Below are positions 54,078 to 63,898 of a stretch of 64,000 bases of DNA, one piece after another. The notes under the pieces are model-generated. The model saw only the letters and a list, made by a program, of their open reading frames with translations, searched no databases and was not told where the DNA came from. The position numbers were made by a program, and so were the translations under genes. Where the stretch lies: assembly GCA_003554105.1 (NCBI GenBank), contig PWFQ01000065.1:25007-89006 (forward strand). Reading direction: 5' to 3'. Positions within the stretch are counted from its first letter, which is position 1; every line of letters starts with the position of its first letter. The DNA comes from Clostridiaceae bacterium. Its GTDB lineage: Bacteria > Bacillota > Clostridia > Peptostreptococcales > T1SED10-28.

Positions 54078-54554
54078 ATGTTTGAAATTGGAGACAAAAT
54101 TGTATACCCGGTACATGGTGCAGGGATTATTGAGGGTATTGAAGAAAGAGAGATTCTTGGAGAGTTGAGAAGATATTATATCATGAAAATGCCTTTGGAT
54201 GATATGAAAGTAATGATCCCTTTTGATGGAATGGATCAGGTTGGAATAAGAGAAGTGATCACCGAAGATGAAGTGGAAATGGTATTTGCGGTATTATCTG
54301 CCAAAATCTCGATAATGTCGGAGAACTGGAACAAACGATATCGAGCGAACATTGATCGGATTAAAACCGGAGATATTTTTGAAGTTGCGGAAGTTGTCAG
54401 GGATTTGACCATTAAAGATCGAGAGAAGACTCTGTCTACGGGGGAACGGAAGATTATGCAAAATGCAAAACAAGTATTATTGAGCGAGCTGGTTTTAGCA
54501 ACAGAAAAGCACCGACAGGAACTCGATGATGCAATCGAGCAATGCATAGGTTAG
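54078..54554 (+). CDS. CarD/CdnL-family RNA polymerase regulator
   Basis: Seen: 158 residues; N-terminal RNA-polymerase interaction domain IGDKIVYPVHGAGIIEGIEE, then a helical C-terminal domain (KDREKTLSTGERKIMQNAKQ). Known: CarD stabilises open promoter complexes and affects rRNA transcription. Common at this place in clostridia, upstream of the PIN/TRAM gene. Confidence 0.94.
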   Translation: MFEIGDKIVYPVHGAGIIEGIEEREILGELRRYYIMKMPLDDMKVMIPFDGMDQVGIREVITEDEVEMVFAVLSAKISIMSENWNKRYRANIDRIKTGDIFEVAEVVRDLTIKDREKTLSTGERKIMQNAKQVLLSELVLATEKHRQELDDAIEQCIG

Positions 54555-54648
54555 TTTTTTCTGTTTTCTTTCATTAAAATTCTTGATATACTTGGGAGGT
54601 GAAGTTGAGTACTTGAAAATTGAAGGTGACAATAAAGGGGGTGAAAGA

Positions 54649-55779
54649 TTGGTTAATAAAATTGTACGCTGGATTTTAACGTTACTTGGGGGAGTGACAG
54701 CGTTACTGCTTTTTAATCACGTCGTCCAATATTATGCTGAAATTGGAGATAATGTAGTGTATTATATCGGTGGACTTATTCTTTCTTTTATATTTGGTGG
54801 TTTTGTGGTATTTTTAATCTCGCCGATTATTATTCGCTTTGGGAGAAGGGGCGCTATTTGGATTGAAACCGAACTATCTAAAGTTCCTACGAGCGATATT
54901 ATATCTGGATCAATCGGCCTGATTATCGGTTTGTTGATCGCGTTTTTAATCAGTCGATTATTGATGAATATACCGATTCCCTTTGTGGGAATGATCTCTT
55001 CAGTTTTAGTGGGTATTTTTCTTGCCTATCTTGGTGTCAGCCTGGCCACAAAGCGAGGCAGAGACCTGCCATTGTTTAACGGCTTGTTTGGAAATACAGA
55101 AGATGATGAAAGTAAAGGAATCGAGGTTGAAGATGTGAATAGCATTGTTACTCAGCCGTGTCCTAAAATTCTTGACACCAGTGTTATTATTGATGGAAGG
55201 ATCGCAGACATTTGCCGAACGAAATTCCTGGAAGGTCCACTTGTGATTCCGGAGTTTGTTTTGGAAGAGTTAAGACACGTTGCGGATTCTTCTGCATCAT
55301 TGAAAAGAAACCGTGGCAGAAGAGGGTTGGATATTCTTAATATTATACAAAAAGAAATTGATATTGAAGTTAAGATTCTTGATCATGGATTTGAACAAGC
55401 CTATGAGGAAAACCTTGAAGTGGACGTAAAGCTGCTTAAACTTGCTCAACAACTTGGAGGGAAAGTAATAACAAATGATTATAACTTAAATAAAATTGCA
55501 GAATTTCAAGGGGTGCCGGTTCTTAATATTAATGAACTGGCGAATGCGGTTAAACCTGTTGTACTTCCCGGTGAAGAGATGGAAGTGGAAGTCATAAAGG
55601 ATGGAAAAGAAGCAGGTCAAGGACTGGCATATTTGGATGATGGAACGATGATCGTTGTTGAGAGTGGACGAAAACATATTGGGAAAACCATAGATGTTAT
55701 GGTTACAAGTGTACTACAGACTGCAGCAGGAAGAATGATTTTTGCCAAACCCAAGGGAATGGAAGGAAAATCAGCGTAA
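54649..55779 (+). CDS. YacL-type membrane PIN/TRAM-domain protein
   Basis: Seen: 376 residues from TTG 54649, after AAAGGGGGTG; earlier TTG codons at 54583 and 54613 have less suitable spacing. Four N-terminal helices, then a PIN nuclease domain (ILDTSVIIDGRIADI, VKLLKLAQQLGGKVITND) with acidic active-site residues, and a C-terminal TRAM domain (GKTIDVMVTSVLQTA). Known: YacL homologues lie in this cluster; likely a membrane-bound RNase. Target RNA unknown. Confidence 0.92.
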   Translation: MVNKIVRWILTLLGGVTALLLFNHVVQYYAEIGDNVVYYIGGLILSFIFGGFVVFLISPIIIRFGRRGAIWIETELSKVPTSDIISGSIGLIIGLLIAFLISRLLMNIPIPFVGMISSVLVGIFLAYLGVSLATKRGRDLPLFNGLFGNTEDDESKGIEVEDVNSIVTQPCPKILDTSVIIDGRIADICRTKFLEGPLVIPEFVLEELRHVADSSASLKRNRGRRGLDILNIIQKEIDIEVKILDHGFEQAYEENLEVDVKLLKLAQQLGGKVITNDYNLNKIAEFQGVPVLNINELANAVKPVVLPGEEMEVEVIKDGKEAGQGLAYLDDGTMIVVESGRKHIGKTIDVMVTSVLQTAAGRMIFAKPKGMEGKSA

Positions 55780-55800
55780 AGAAAATGCAAGTAAGGGCAA

Positions 55801-55823
55801 AGGGTCTTTCAGGAGGCCCTTTT
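55801..55823 (+). terminator. Possible terminator after the PIN/TRAM gene
   Basis: AGGGTC (55801-55806) pairs with GGCCCT (55815-55820, one G-T pair), then TTTT. Only moderate strength. Confidence 0.5.
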
Positions 55824-55878
55824 GCATACTTCACTTGTTATGTATCTTCACTTGTTATATATCAAAGGAGGAATAGCA

Positions 55879-56598
55879 GTGGGAAGTAGAATTTCAGCCA
55901 TTGTTGTGGCAGGAGGAAAGGGAACGAGAATGAAAAGATTTTACAATAAGCAATATATCCTTTTAGATTCCAAACCCATCATTGCCCATACTCTTATGAA
56001 CCTGGAACGATGTTCTCTGATAGAGGAAATCATTTTGGTCGTTGCTAAAGGTGAAGTCGGTTTTTGTGAAGAAAGTGTTGTCGAAAACTATCGTCTTAAA
56101 AAAATAAAAAAAGTCATTGAAGGCGGAACACAGCGCTATGATTCAGTGTATAATGGTCTTCAAGAAATTGGAAAAGATATTGATGTCGTCCTTATACATG
56201 ACGGAGCCCGCCCGTTTATCAGTGATGAAATTATTGAAAGAAGCATTAAAGGATTGGAAGGTTGCGATGGAGTTGTTGTCGGAGTTCCTGTCAAGGATAC
56301 GATTAAGAGAGTGAGTGCAGATGGAATGATTCAAGAGACTCTGAAAAGACAAGATCTTTGGCAGGTCCAAACACCCCAGGTTTTTCCGGCTTCCCAGATA
56401 AAAGAAGCACATGAAATGAGAAAAGAAAAAAACCTCCAAGTAACGGATGACGCAATGCTGTTGGAGATTTTAGGGAAAAAAGTAAAGATGGTAATGGGTG
56501 ACAATGATAACTTTAAAATGACAACACCAGAAGATTTGGATGTTGGCAAAGCCATATTGAAAAGAAAACAAAAAGGCAGTTCACCCAATGAACATTAA
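55879..56598 (+). CDS. ispD: 2-C-methyl-D-erythritol 4-phosphate cytidylyltransferase IspD
   Basis: Seen: 239 residues from GTG 55879, after AAAGGAGG. Nucleotide-binding VVAGGKGTRMKRFYNKQY, VLIHDGARPFIS, VPVKDTIKRV and VTDDAMLLE. Known: third step of the MEP isoprenoid pathway, CTP + MEP to CDP-ME. ispF follows after a short gap with a terminator, so the two can be transcribed separately. Confidence 0.95.
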   Translation: MGSRISAIVVAGGKGTRMKRFYNKQYILLDSKPIIAHTLMNLERCSLIEEIILVVAKGEVGFCEESVVENYRLKKIKKVIEGGTQRYDSVYNGLQEIGKDIDVVLIHDGARPFISDEIIERSIKGLEGCDGVVVGVPVKDTIKRVSADGMIQETLKRQDLWQVQTPQVFPASQIKEAHEMRKEKNLQVTDDAMLLEILGKKVKMVMGDNDNFKMTTPEDLDVGKAILKRKQKGSSPNEH

Positions 56599-56611
56599 CA
56601 AAAACACCTCG

Positions 56612-56642
56612 GCCTAAAAGACATGTTCTTTCAGGCTTTTAT
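56612..56642 (+). terminator. Terminator after ispD
   Basis: GCCTAAAAGA pairs with TCTTTCAGGC (with one bulge) from 56612 to 56635, followed by TTTT. Confidence 0.65.
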
Positions 56643-56723
56643 TCTGCCGTTCAGTCTTATATAATATATACACATTGTGGTTTTGGTTAAATTTTCAGAC
56701 AAAATCTCAGAGGAGTGTGAACA

Positions 56724-57200
56724 ATGCGAGTAGGAATGGGTTATGATGTGCATAAATTTCAGCAGGGCAGAAAGCTTATCATTGGAGGTGTGGAAATTCC
56801 CTCAGAGAAAGGGTTGCTTGGGCACTCTGATGCAGATGTTTTACTGCACGCCATTAAAGATGCTCTTTTAGGTGCCGCGGCACTGGGAGATATTGGGAAA
56901 CACTTTCCCGATACGGATCCAACTTATAAGGGAATCAGCAGCATCGATTTATTAAAAGAAGTATATCAATTGATCAAAGACAAGAACTATCGGGTGGGAA
57001 ATATAGATGCAACCATCATTGCTCAGGAGCCCAAAATGGCTCCGTTTATCGATATCATGAGAAATAATATTGCAAAAACTCTAGAAATCACAACAGAACA
57101 GGTTAACATCAAAGCTACAACAACAGAGGGTTTGGGCTTTGAAGGAAGAAAAGAAGGAATCTCTTCAATGGCAGTGGTTGCCCTTGACCCTGGGAAATGA
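56724..57200 (+). CDS. ispF: 2-C-methyl-D-erythritol 2,4-cyclodiphosphate synthase IspF
   Basis: Seen: 158 residues, normal length; metal and substrate motifs [22 protein letters not shown] and [12 protein letters not shown], ending [19 protein letters not shown]. Known: makes MEcPP from CDP-MEP in the MEP pathway. The ATG follows AGAGGAG. Confidence 0.97.
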   Translation: MRVGMGYDVHKFQQGRKLIIGGVEIPSEKGLLGHSDADVLLHAIKDALLGAAALGDIGKHFPDTDPTYKGISSIDLLKEVYQLIKDKNYRVGNIDATIIAQEPKMAPFIDIMRNNIAKTLEITTEQVNIKATTTEGLGFEGRKEGISSMAVVALDPGK

Positions 57201-57253
57201 ATGGGATAGAATATAGCTTAATTGACTATTAGAGAGATGGAGTGTGAAAAAGA

Positions 57254-58696
57254 ATGGGGAAAAAGAAAAAGGAATTTGTTGAAGAAATTACTCCGATGGA
57301 AGAGGATTTTGCCCAATGGTATACGGATGTAATCAAAAAAACCGAACTGGTTGACTATACTCCGGTTAAGGGTTTTATGGCGATCAGGTCTTATGGGTAT
57401 GCCATCTGGGAAAATATTCAAAGTTATGCCGATAGAAAGTTTAAGGAGACTGGTCATAAGAATTGCTACTTTCCATTGTTGATCCCTGAAAGTTTACTGA
57501 AGAAGGAAGCTGATCACGTTGAAGGCTTTGCACCTGAGGTCGCCTGGGTAACCCATGGAGGTGACGAAGAATTGGCAGAGCGCCTGGCTATCCGGCCTAC
57601 TTCGGAGACCATCATCTGCGAAATGTACAAAAGATGGCTTAATTCATATCGCGACCTTCCTTTTCTTTATAATCAGTGGTGTAATGTTGTCCGATGGGAA
57701 AAAGCAACAAGACCGTTTTTACGAACGGCGGAATTCTTATGGCAGGAAGGCCATACTCTTCATGAAACAGCTGACGAGGCACAGGACGAAACCTTGAAAA
57801 TGCTGAACATCTATAAGGAGATGGCAGAGAATCTACTGGCGATGCCTGTGATAATCGGAAAGAAAAGCGAAAAAGAAAAGTTTGCAGGAGCACATGCAAC
57901 CTATACGATGGAGGCATTGATGCATGACGGAAAAGCATTACAGGCAGGGACATCTCATAATTTGGCTCAACACTTTACGAAAGCCTTTGATATCAGTTTT
58001 TTGAGCAGAGAAGGAAAACAGGAATATCCTCATCATACTTCATGGGGTATTTCCACGCGTCTGATCGGTGGGATCATCATGGTTCACGGGGACAATAGGG
58101 GACTCGTGCTACCACCGGGAGTTGCACCCACACAAGTGGCTATTATTCCGATTGCAACTCACAAAGAGGGGGTTCTCGAGAAGGCCCGGGAGCTGTTCGA
58201 GAGTCTGAAGGATACAGCCCGAGTCGAATTGGATGATCGGGAAAATTACTCTCCTGGATGGAAATTCAATGAATGGGAAATGAAAGGTGCGCCGATCCGA
58301 ATTGAAATTGGCCCTAGAGATATCGAAAATGGACAAGTCATGTTAGTCCGAAGAGATACAATGGAAAAAACTCCTGTGAAAATTGACGAACTATCAAAGT
58401 TGATTCCAGAGTTGCTCCAAGAGATCAACCATTCACTTTTCCAAAAAGCAAAAAAGATGCGGGATGAGAACACCCACTACGTGAAAGATCTGGATCACTT
58501 AAAAGAGGTTATGAACACATCTCAAGGTTTTGCAAAGGCTCAATGGTGCGAAAACGAAGAGTGTGAAGAGGATATAAAAACTGTGACCGGCGCAACAATG
58601 AGGTGCATTCCTTTCGAACAGGAAGACCTGGGAGAAAAATGTCCGTTCTGTGGCCGTGATGCAAAATCCACGACCTATTTTGCAAAGGCGTATTAA
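57254..58696 (+). CDS. proS: Prolyl-tRNA synthetase, archaeal/eukaryotic-like type
   Basis: Seen: 480 residues, short form without the bacterial editing insertion. [19 protein letters not shown] near the start, class II core with [17 protein letters not shown] (motif 2) and a C-terminal zinc-like domain with C-x4-[10 protein letters not shown] and EKCPFCGRD. Known: such ProS enzymes are common in Clostridia. Sits between ispF and gltX as in many firmicutes. Confidence 0.96.
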   Translation: MGKKKKEFVEEITPMEEDFAQWYTDVIKKTELVDYTPVKGFMAIRSYGYAIWENIQSYADRKFKETGHKNCYFPLLIPESLLKKEADHVEGFAPEVAWVTHGGDEELAERLAIRPTSETIICEMYKRWLNSYRDLPFLYNQWCNVVRWEKATRPFLRTAEFLWQEGHTLHETADEAQDETLKMLNIYKEMAENLLAMPVIIGKKSEKEKFAGAHATYTMEALMHDGKALQAGTSHNLAQHFTKAFDISFLSREGKQEYPHHTSWGISTRLIGGIIMVHGDNRGLVLPPGVAPTQVAIIPIATHKEGVLEKARELFESLKDTARVELDDRENYSPGWKFNEWEMKGAPIRIEIGPRDIENGQVMLVRRDTMEKTPVKIDELSKLIPELLQEINHSLFQKAKKMRDENTHYVKDLDHLKEVMNTSQGFAKAQWCENEECEEDIKTVTGATMRCIPFEQEDLGEKCPFCGRDAKSTTYFAKAY

Positions 58697-58719
58697 TTGG
58701 AGTTAAAGGAGGTGTAGTT

Positions 58720-60192
58720 ATGTCAGTGAGGGTTCGATTTGCACCCAGTCCAACTGGTTTCGTTCACATAGGAAGCTTGAGAACAGCACTTTACAACTAT
58801 CTGTTTGCAAAAGGACAGGGTGGTAAATATATACTAAGGATTGAAGATACTGATCGAGGCCGTTTTGTTGAAGGGGCTATTGAAGGAATGCTAGAAGCTT
58901 TGGAATGGGCAGGCGTGATTCATGACGAAGGATATAAAACTATTGGCGATGAGTTGCAGGAAGTGGGAGAATATGGCCCGTATATACAGTCTAAAAGATT
59001 GAAAATCTATGAAAAATATATTGGTCAATTGATTGATCAAGGTGATGCATATCCATGTTTTTGCTCAAAAGACCGTCTCGAAAAAATCAGGAACGCTCAG
59101 AAATCAGAGGGGAAAACACCGAAATACGATGGGCATTGCAGAGAGTTAAAAAGAGAAGAGACCGAAGAAAGAGTTGATCGCGGAGAAGACTATGTCATCC
59201 GCCTCAAACTACCTGAAAACCAAGAAATTTCGTTTGAGGATCTTGTGCGGGGGTCTATGTCTTTTCTTACTGAGGATATCGATGATCAGGTGCTTATCAA
59301 ATCCGATGGGTACCCAACCTATCATTTTGCTGTTGTTGTGGATGACCATTTGATGGGGATCACCCATATTATCAGGGGGGAAGAATGGGTTACATCAACA
59401 CCTAAGCATATTCAATTATATAAAGCATTTGGCTGGGAGGTACCTCAGTACGTTCATTTACCCAATATCCTGAATAAAGACAAGAAAAAGCTGAGTAAGC
59501 GTCAAGGGGATGTAGCTGCGGGTGATTTCAGAAACAAGGGATATTTACCTGAAGCCTTGATAAATTATATCGCTTTGATCGGCTGGAGTCCTGAAGATAA
59601 TCAGGAAATTTTCTCGATGGAAGAACTCCAGGATAAGTTTAATCTAAAAAGAGTGTCAAAAAGTGGCGGAGTTTTTGATGTGGAGAAATTGAACTGGATG
59701 AACAATCACTATATCAAAGACTGTGACCCGGAGCGGCTAGCGAGGCTGGCAATTCCCTTCCTTGAAGAAGCGGGTTATCTTAAAGAGGGACAAGGGGAAC
59801 AAGAAATAGCTTGGGTCATAGATTTAATGCAGGTATTGAAAGAGTACGTTGATTATCTTTCCCAAGTACCGGAAAAAGCTGAAATGTTCTTTAAAGAAGA
59901 AACTGAAATTAGTGAAGAGGGAATGGAAATTCTTAAGGAGGACCACATTCCCAAACTCTTGGAAGCCTTCGGCGAGAAAGTAAAGAATGCCGAAGTGATC
60001 GATGAGGCTTTTGGTAAACAGGTTTTTAAAGACTTAAAAAAAGAAACCGGTGCAAAAGGACCTAAGCTTTTCAAACCCATTCGCGTAGCAGTTACAGGGG
60101 AAACCCAAGGTCCGGACATGGGTCTTGTAATGAAAGTTCTTGGACGAGAGAAGATTTTAAAGAGAGTTTTAGGAATCGAAAAAATCCAATAG
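58720..60192 (+). CDS. gltX: Glutamyl-tRNA synthetase
   Basis: Seen: 490 residues; HIGH-like [18 protein letters not shown], a zinc-type cysteine region with [11 protein letters not shown] and HC, KMSKS-like KKLSKRQGD, and a long C-terminal anticodon domain. Known: charges tRNA-Glu (and often tRNA-Gln through GatCAB). Follows proS by 23 bases with AAAGGAGGTG. cysS does not follow as it usually does. Confidence 0.97.
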   Translation: MSVRVRFAPSPTGFVHIGSLRTALYNYLFAKGQGGKYILRIEDTDRGRFVEGAIEGMLEALEWAGVIHDEGYKTIGDELQEVGEYGPYIQSKRLKIYEKYIGQLIDQGDAYPCFCSKDRLEKIRNAQKSEGKTPKYDGHCRELKREETEERVDRGEDYVIRLKLPENQEISFEDLVRGSMSFLTEDIDDQVLIKSDGYPTYHFAVVVDDHLMGITHIIRGEEWVTSTPKHIQLYKAFGWEVPQYVHLPNILNKDKKKLSKRQGDVAAGDFRNKGYLPEALINYIALIGWSPEDNQEIFSMEELQDKFNLKRVSKSGGVFDVEKLNWMNNHYIKDCDPERLARLAIPFLEEAGYLKEGQGEQEIAWVIDLMQVLKEYVDYLSQVPEKAEMFFKEETEISEEGMEILKEDHIPKLLEAFGEKVKNAEVIDEAFGKQVFKDLKKETGAKGPKLFKPIRVAVTGETQGPDMGLVMKVLGREKILKRVLGIEKIQ

Positions 60193-60212
60193 GTTACCCT
60201 TTAAAATATTTG

Positions 60213-60240
60213 AGCCCTTCGGCAATGCCAAGGGCTTTTC
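60213..60240 (+). terminator. Terminator of proS-gltX
   Basis: AGCCCTT (60213-60219) pairs with AAGGGCT (60230-60236), with inner GGC/GCC pairing, then T4. Confidence 0.85.
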
Positions 60241-60358
60241 TTTAAGGATAAAAATGATGAAAAACAATTTTGAAATCATCGAAATAACTAAAACTTTTTT
60301 TATAAAGAGTGTGCATATGGAAAAGACAGAACAGGACTCTTTTTAGGAGTAAGCTTTG

Positions 60359-60387
60359 TTGTGTTTTTCTTTTTTTTCACCTATAAT
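60359..60387 (+). promoter_or_regulatory. Promoter of mrnC and the downstream genes
   Basis: TTGTGT (60359-60364), 17-base T-rich spacer, TATAAT (60382-60387). The rest of 60241-60465 holds no gene; this is where cysS is usually found. Confidence 0.7.
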
Positions 60388-60465
60388 AAGGGTAATTAGA
60401 AGAGGAATATGACCTAGTAATTGGATTGCTGGCAGAAAAGAGTCTATAAAAGAAAGGTTGAGAAT

Positions 60466-60903
60466 ATGGAAGGATTTTTAGGGAGTTTCCCGGAATTGAG
60501 TTATGAAAATGGAAAGGAACCAAGTCCTTTAGCCCTTGCCTATATAGGAGATGCGGTCTATGAAGTTTTTGTGAGGAAGCAGTTAATGGGGAATCCTGAC
60601 TTATCTGTACACAAGCTGCATAAGGAGGCTACCCGTTATGTCAAGGCAAACTCTCAAGCGAGAATCGTGTTGGCCTTAGAGAAAGACTTGACTAATGAGG
60701 AGTGGGGGATTGTGAAAAAGGGAAGAAATCAAAAGTCGAAAACGATGCCCAAAAACTCAACGGTTTCCGATTATCGATATGCAACAGGGTTTGAAGCCTT
60801 ACTGGGGCACTTATTCATCAGTGAGCGAACGGAGAGGCTGATGGAAATTATGAATAAGGCAGTAGAGATTATTATCGAGGAGGAATGCCAAAATGAAGAG
60901 TAG
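60466..60903 (+). CDS. mrnC: Mini-ribonuclease III MrnC
   Basis: Seen: 145 residues from ATG 60466; the single RNase III domain without a double-stranded-RNA-binding domain: LALAYIGDAVYEVFVRK (signature with catalytic Asp) and ATGFEALLGHLF. Known: processes 23S rRNA precursor ends. It overlaps thyX by 11 bases, so they are translationally coupled. Confidence 0.94.
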   Translation: MEGFLGSFPELSYENGKEPSPLALAYIGDAVYEVFVRKQLMGNPDLSVHKLHKEATRYVKANSQARIVLALEKDLTNEEWGIVKKGRNQKSKTMPKNSTVSDYRYATGFEALLGHLFISERTERLMEIMNKAVEIIIEEECQNEE

Positions 60904-61693
60904 TTTGCAAGTTCATCTAATCACCCACACGCCTGAGCCTGAAAAAGTTATTGCCGGTGCTGCAAAATTGTGTTATTCCCCAAAGGACATTCAGGGGACA
61001 ATGGAGCAATCAGACCAAAAGAAAAATCAGGAGTTTGTAAAAATGCTGGTGAATATGGGTCATGAGTCTCCCCTTGAACATATTTCCTTTACGTTTGGAA
61101 TTGAAGGGGTTTCTCGAAGTCTTACCCACCAGCTGGTCAGACATAGGATTGGTGCCAGTTATTCCCAAAAGAGCCAACGGTATGTGGAGGAAAAGGGCTT
61201 TAAGTACATTATTCCTCCGGCAGTAGAGGAAAATAGCAGAGCCCTGTCTCTTTACGAGAAATCCATGGAGGAAAGTGCTGCTGCCTATAATGAGATTACT
61301 AAATTGCTCTATTCTGATCATATTGAATCATTAATGAATCAGGGGAAAACTGAAAAAATGGCAAAGAAGGAAGCAAAAAAGAAAGCGATAGAGGATGCCC
61401 GATTTGTCCTGCCCAACGCCTGTGAAACAAAAATCATCGTTACAATGAATGCAAGAGCTCTTCTGCACTTTTTTAACCATCGATGCTGTAATAGGGCGCA
61501 ATGGGAGATTCAAGAACTGGCAATTGAAATGCTGCGAAAGGTTAAAAGGATTGCCCCTACAGTCTTTGACATAGCCGGACCAAAATGTCTTGAAAAGCCT
61601 TGTCCTGAGGGCTCAATGACCTGTGGGCAAGTCCTTGAGGTGAGAGAGAGATTTAGAAACCTACAGGAGGAGAGAGTCATTGAAAAAAAATAA
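60893..61693 (+). CDS. thyX: Flavin-dependent thymidylate synthase ThyX
   Basis: Seen: 266 residues, with the ThyX signature RHRIGASYSQKSQR (Arg83, His84, Arg85, Ser94, i.e. RHRx8S) and RALLHFFNHRCCNRAQWEI in the second half. Known: makes dTMP from dUMP with FAD and methylene-tetrahydrofolate. With dcd at 24310 it forms a deaminase-to-ThyX route. It overlaps mrnC and rlmB at its ends. Confidence 0.96.
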   Translation: MKSSLQVHLITHTPEPEKVIAGAAKLCYSPKDIQGTMEQSDQKKNQEFVKMLVNMGHESPLEHISFTFGIEGVSRSLTHQLVRHRIGASYSQKSQRYVEEKGFKYIIPPAVEENSRALSLYEKSMEESAAAYNEITKLLYSDHIESLMNQGKTEKMAKKEAKKKAIEDARFVLPNACETKIIVTMNARALLHFFNHRCCNRAQWEIQELAIEMLRKVKRIAPTVFDIAGPKCLEKPCPEGSMTCGQVLEVRERFRNLQEERVIEKK

Positions 61694-62522
61694 AAATGGA
61701 ATAGACTACAGAAAACAGAAAAAGAAAATTGAAAAAGAATCGGAGAGTTTTGAGAAGGAATCCCTTGAAGCAGAAAATCGGATCGAAGGTCGTAATCCTG
61801 TTTTGGAAGCATTGAAGTCCGATCATCCTATTGATAAACTTTATATGGATTCCGGGGATAAAAAGGGTTCGATTCTAAAGATTATAGGGATTGCTAAGGA
61901 AAAAGGTGTTTTGATAAAATATGTGGATAGAAAAAAATTGGACGAGCTTTCAGTGAGTCGTAGTCATCAGGGAGTAATTGCTGAAATTTCAGCATATGAG
62001 ACCTACGAGTTGGAAGACCTTATAGGAAAACAAAAAAACAAGAAATCTCCAGCATTTTTTCTTATTCTCGACGAAATTATGGATCCTCACAATTTAGGAT
62101 CGATGATTCGAACCGGAAATGCTGCAGGAATCGACGGTGTAATCATTGGGAAAAGGCGGTCTGTAGGATTGACAACAACAGTTGCGAAGGTTGCCCAGGG
62201 TGCGCTCGAGCATGTCCCGGTAGCAAAAGTTACCAATATTGCCCAGGCTATCGACTACTTGAAAGGGAACAATATTTGGGTCGCAGGTGCTGATATGGGT
62301 GGAGAGAAGATTCATTATGAGGCAGATCTCCTTGGACCGATCGCTATCGTTATCGGGGGAGAAGGGAAAGGACTTTCGGAGTTGACAAAAAAGAAATGCG
62401 ACTTTCTTGTCCGGCTTCCAATGGAAGGGTCGATTTCATCGCTTAATGCCTCAGTGGCAGGCGCAATTATGATGTATGAAGTGGTAAGGCAAAGAAACGA
62501 TCTTCGTAAAGAGGCGAAATAA
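61680..62522 (+). CDS. rlmB: 23S rRNA methyltransferase RlmB (TrmH/SPOUT)
   Basis: Seen: 280 residues from TTG 61680, after AGGAGG, overlapping thyX by 14 bases. Basic N-terminal tail, substrate-binding domain, then the knotted SPOUT domain with DEIMDPHNLGSMIRTGNAAG, IVIGGEGKGLSELT and MEGSISSLNASVAGAI. Known: 2'-O-methylates G2251 (E. coli numbering) of 23S rRNA. Confidence 0.94.
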   Translation: MKKNKNGIDYRKQKKKIEKESESFEKESLEAENRIEGRNPVLEALKSDHPIDKLYMDSGDKKGSILKIIGIAKEKGVLIKYVDRKKLDELSVSRSHQGVIAEISAYETYELEDLIGKQKNKKSPAFFLILDEIMDPHNLGSMIRTGNAAGIDGVIIGKRRSVGLTTTVAKVAQGALEHVPVAKVTNIAQAIDYLKGNNIWVAGADMGGEKIHYEADLLGPIAIVIGGEGKGLSELTKKKCDFLVRLPMEGSISSLNASVAGAIMMYEVVRQRNDLRKEAK

Positions 62523-62523
62523 G

Positions 62524-63036
62524 GTGAGACAATATTTAATTTTAGATGGATATAATGTGATTAATGGCTGGGATAAAATGCAGGATATTGCAAAGGTGAG
62601 TTTAGATGGAGCAAGAGAAGCTTTAATCGATGAGATGGCAGAGTATGGCAAATTTAAGGGTATTGATATTATGATAGTGTTTGATGCTTACCGAATAAAA
62701 GGTGAAAAAAATCGCAAGGAGATGATCAAAGGGGTTAAGGTGGTTTTTACCAAGGAAAAAGAGACCGCAGACAGTTACATTGAATCTTTGATTAAGGACC
62801 TTGCAAAAGGAAGAAATAAGGTTTCCGTAGTGACAAATGATTGGGCTGAACAGCAGATCATCCTTGGGAGCGGTGGAACAAGAATCACCGTTAGAGAATT
62901 GGTTTTGGATTTGCAATTAGCCAAAGGAAAAATCCGCAGCAGCAAAAATGTTCAGAAAAAAATCACATCGAATACGATTCAATCAAACATGGACCGCGAA
63001 ATACTTAGAAAGCTTGAAAAATTCAGAAAAGAATAA
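62524..63036 (+). CDS. YacP-family NYN-domain nuclease (Rae1 family)
   Basis: Seen: 170 residues from GTG 62524, one base after the rlmB stop; PIN-like NYN fold with LILDGYNVINGWD, MIVFDAYRIKG, KETADSYIESL and VSVVTNDWAEQQIIL, which places acidic catalytic residues. Known: YacP/Rae1 is a ribosome-linked mRNA endonuclease in B. subtilis. Next gene is sigH, the usual order. Confidence 0.93.
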   Translation: MRQYLILDGYNVINGWDKMQDIAKVSLDGAREALIDEMAEYGKFKGIDIMIVFDAYRIKGEKNRKEMIKGVKVVFTKEKETADSYIESLIKDLAKGRNKVSVVTNDWAEQQIILGSGGTRITVRELVLDLQLAKGKIRSSKNVQKKITSNTIQSNMDREILRKLEKFRKE

Positions 63037-63045
63037 GCTAAACCC

Positions 63046-63075
63046 TTGACTTACTGTAATTTACTAGGTTATAAT
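63046..63075 (+). promoter_or_regulatory. sigH promoter
   Basis: TTGACT (63046-63051), 18-base spacer, TATAAT (63070-63075), a good SigA site. Confidence 0.8.
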
Positions 63076-63121
63076 TAACTCATAGTTTTTGAGTTGAACT
63101 TTAGGGGTGGAGGCGATGGAA

Positions 63122-63808
63122 ATGGCAACCGGTTTAGCTGATAAAAATAAAGGGAATCAGGGGATGCATTCACAAAATTTACCGGAATTGGATGATGAAC
63201 AGTTGGTATTACGGGCCAATGCGGGAGAATTGGAAGTCACAGAGTATTTAATGAACAAGTATAAGAACTTTGTTAAATCCAAGGCAAGATCTTATTTTCT
63301 GGTCGGAGCCGATAAGGAAGACATCATTCAGGAAGGGATGATCGGGCTCTATAAGGCAATCAGGGATTACCGTTCAGACAAACTTTCGTCATTCAGAGCA
63401 TTTGCAGAGCTCTGCATTACCCGTCAAATCATAACGGCAATAAAAACTGCCACAAGACAAAAACATATTCCCTTAAATTCTTATGTTTCTCTTAACAAGC
63501 CGATCTATGATGATGAGTCTGATCGCACATTACTGGATGTGATTTCTCAACAGTGCACAGCAAATCCGGAAGATCTAATAATCGGACAGGAAGAGATGGG
63601 ATCCATTGAATGCAAGATTGGGGATGTCCTAAGTGAGTTGGAGTGGGAAGTTTTAACTTCCTATCTTCAGGGAAAATCATACCAGGAAATGGCAATTGAT
63701 CTCAATCGACACATTAAATCTGTCGATAATGCCCTGCAGAGAGTAAAGAGAAAGCTTGAAAAATACCTAGAAGAACACAATAAGGATCTGCCAAATAAAT
63801 CCCTATAA
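63122..63808 (+). CDS. sigH: RNA polymerase sigma-H factor (Spo0H-like)
   Basis: Seen: 228 residues from ATG 63122, eight bases after GGAGG; an ATG at 63116 sits too near that site. Sigma-70 region 2 with ADKEDIIQEGMIGLYKAI and FRAFAELCITRQI, then region 4 with LQGKSYQEMAIDLNRHIKS. Known: post-exponential sigma factor that starts sporulation and competence-type responses. Presence suggests a spore-forming lineage. tuf follows. Confidence 0.95.
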   Translation: MATGLADKNKGNQGMHSQNLPELDDEQLVLRANAGELEVTEYLMNKYKNFVKSKARSYFLVGADKEDIIQEGMIGLYKAIRDYRSDKLSSFRAFAELCITRQIITAIKTATRQKHIPLNSYVSLNKPIYDDESDRTLLDVISQQCTANPEDLIIGQEEMGSIECKIGDVLSELEWEVLTSYLQGKSYQEMAIDLNRHIKSVDNALQRVKRKLEKYLEEHNKDLPNKSL

Positions 63809-63812
63809 AGTG

Positions 63813-63842
63813 TTGACAATCCGCTTTCAAGCATAGTAAAAT
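63813..63842 (+). promoter_or_regulatory. tuf promoter
   Basis: TTGACA (63813-63818), 18-base spacer, TAAAAT (63837-63842), about 60 bases before the ATG at 63902. Confidence 0.8.
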
Positions 63843-63898
63843 TGTTATCAAGTGATTAGGGAGTACATAAAATCTCTAAAACCAATCGAGGAGGATGA

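Noticed and set aside
57201..58719. T-box leaders for proS or gltX
   Set aside because: Gaps before these genes are too short and contain no T-box core or specifier structure.
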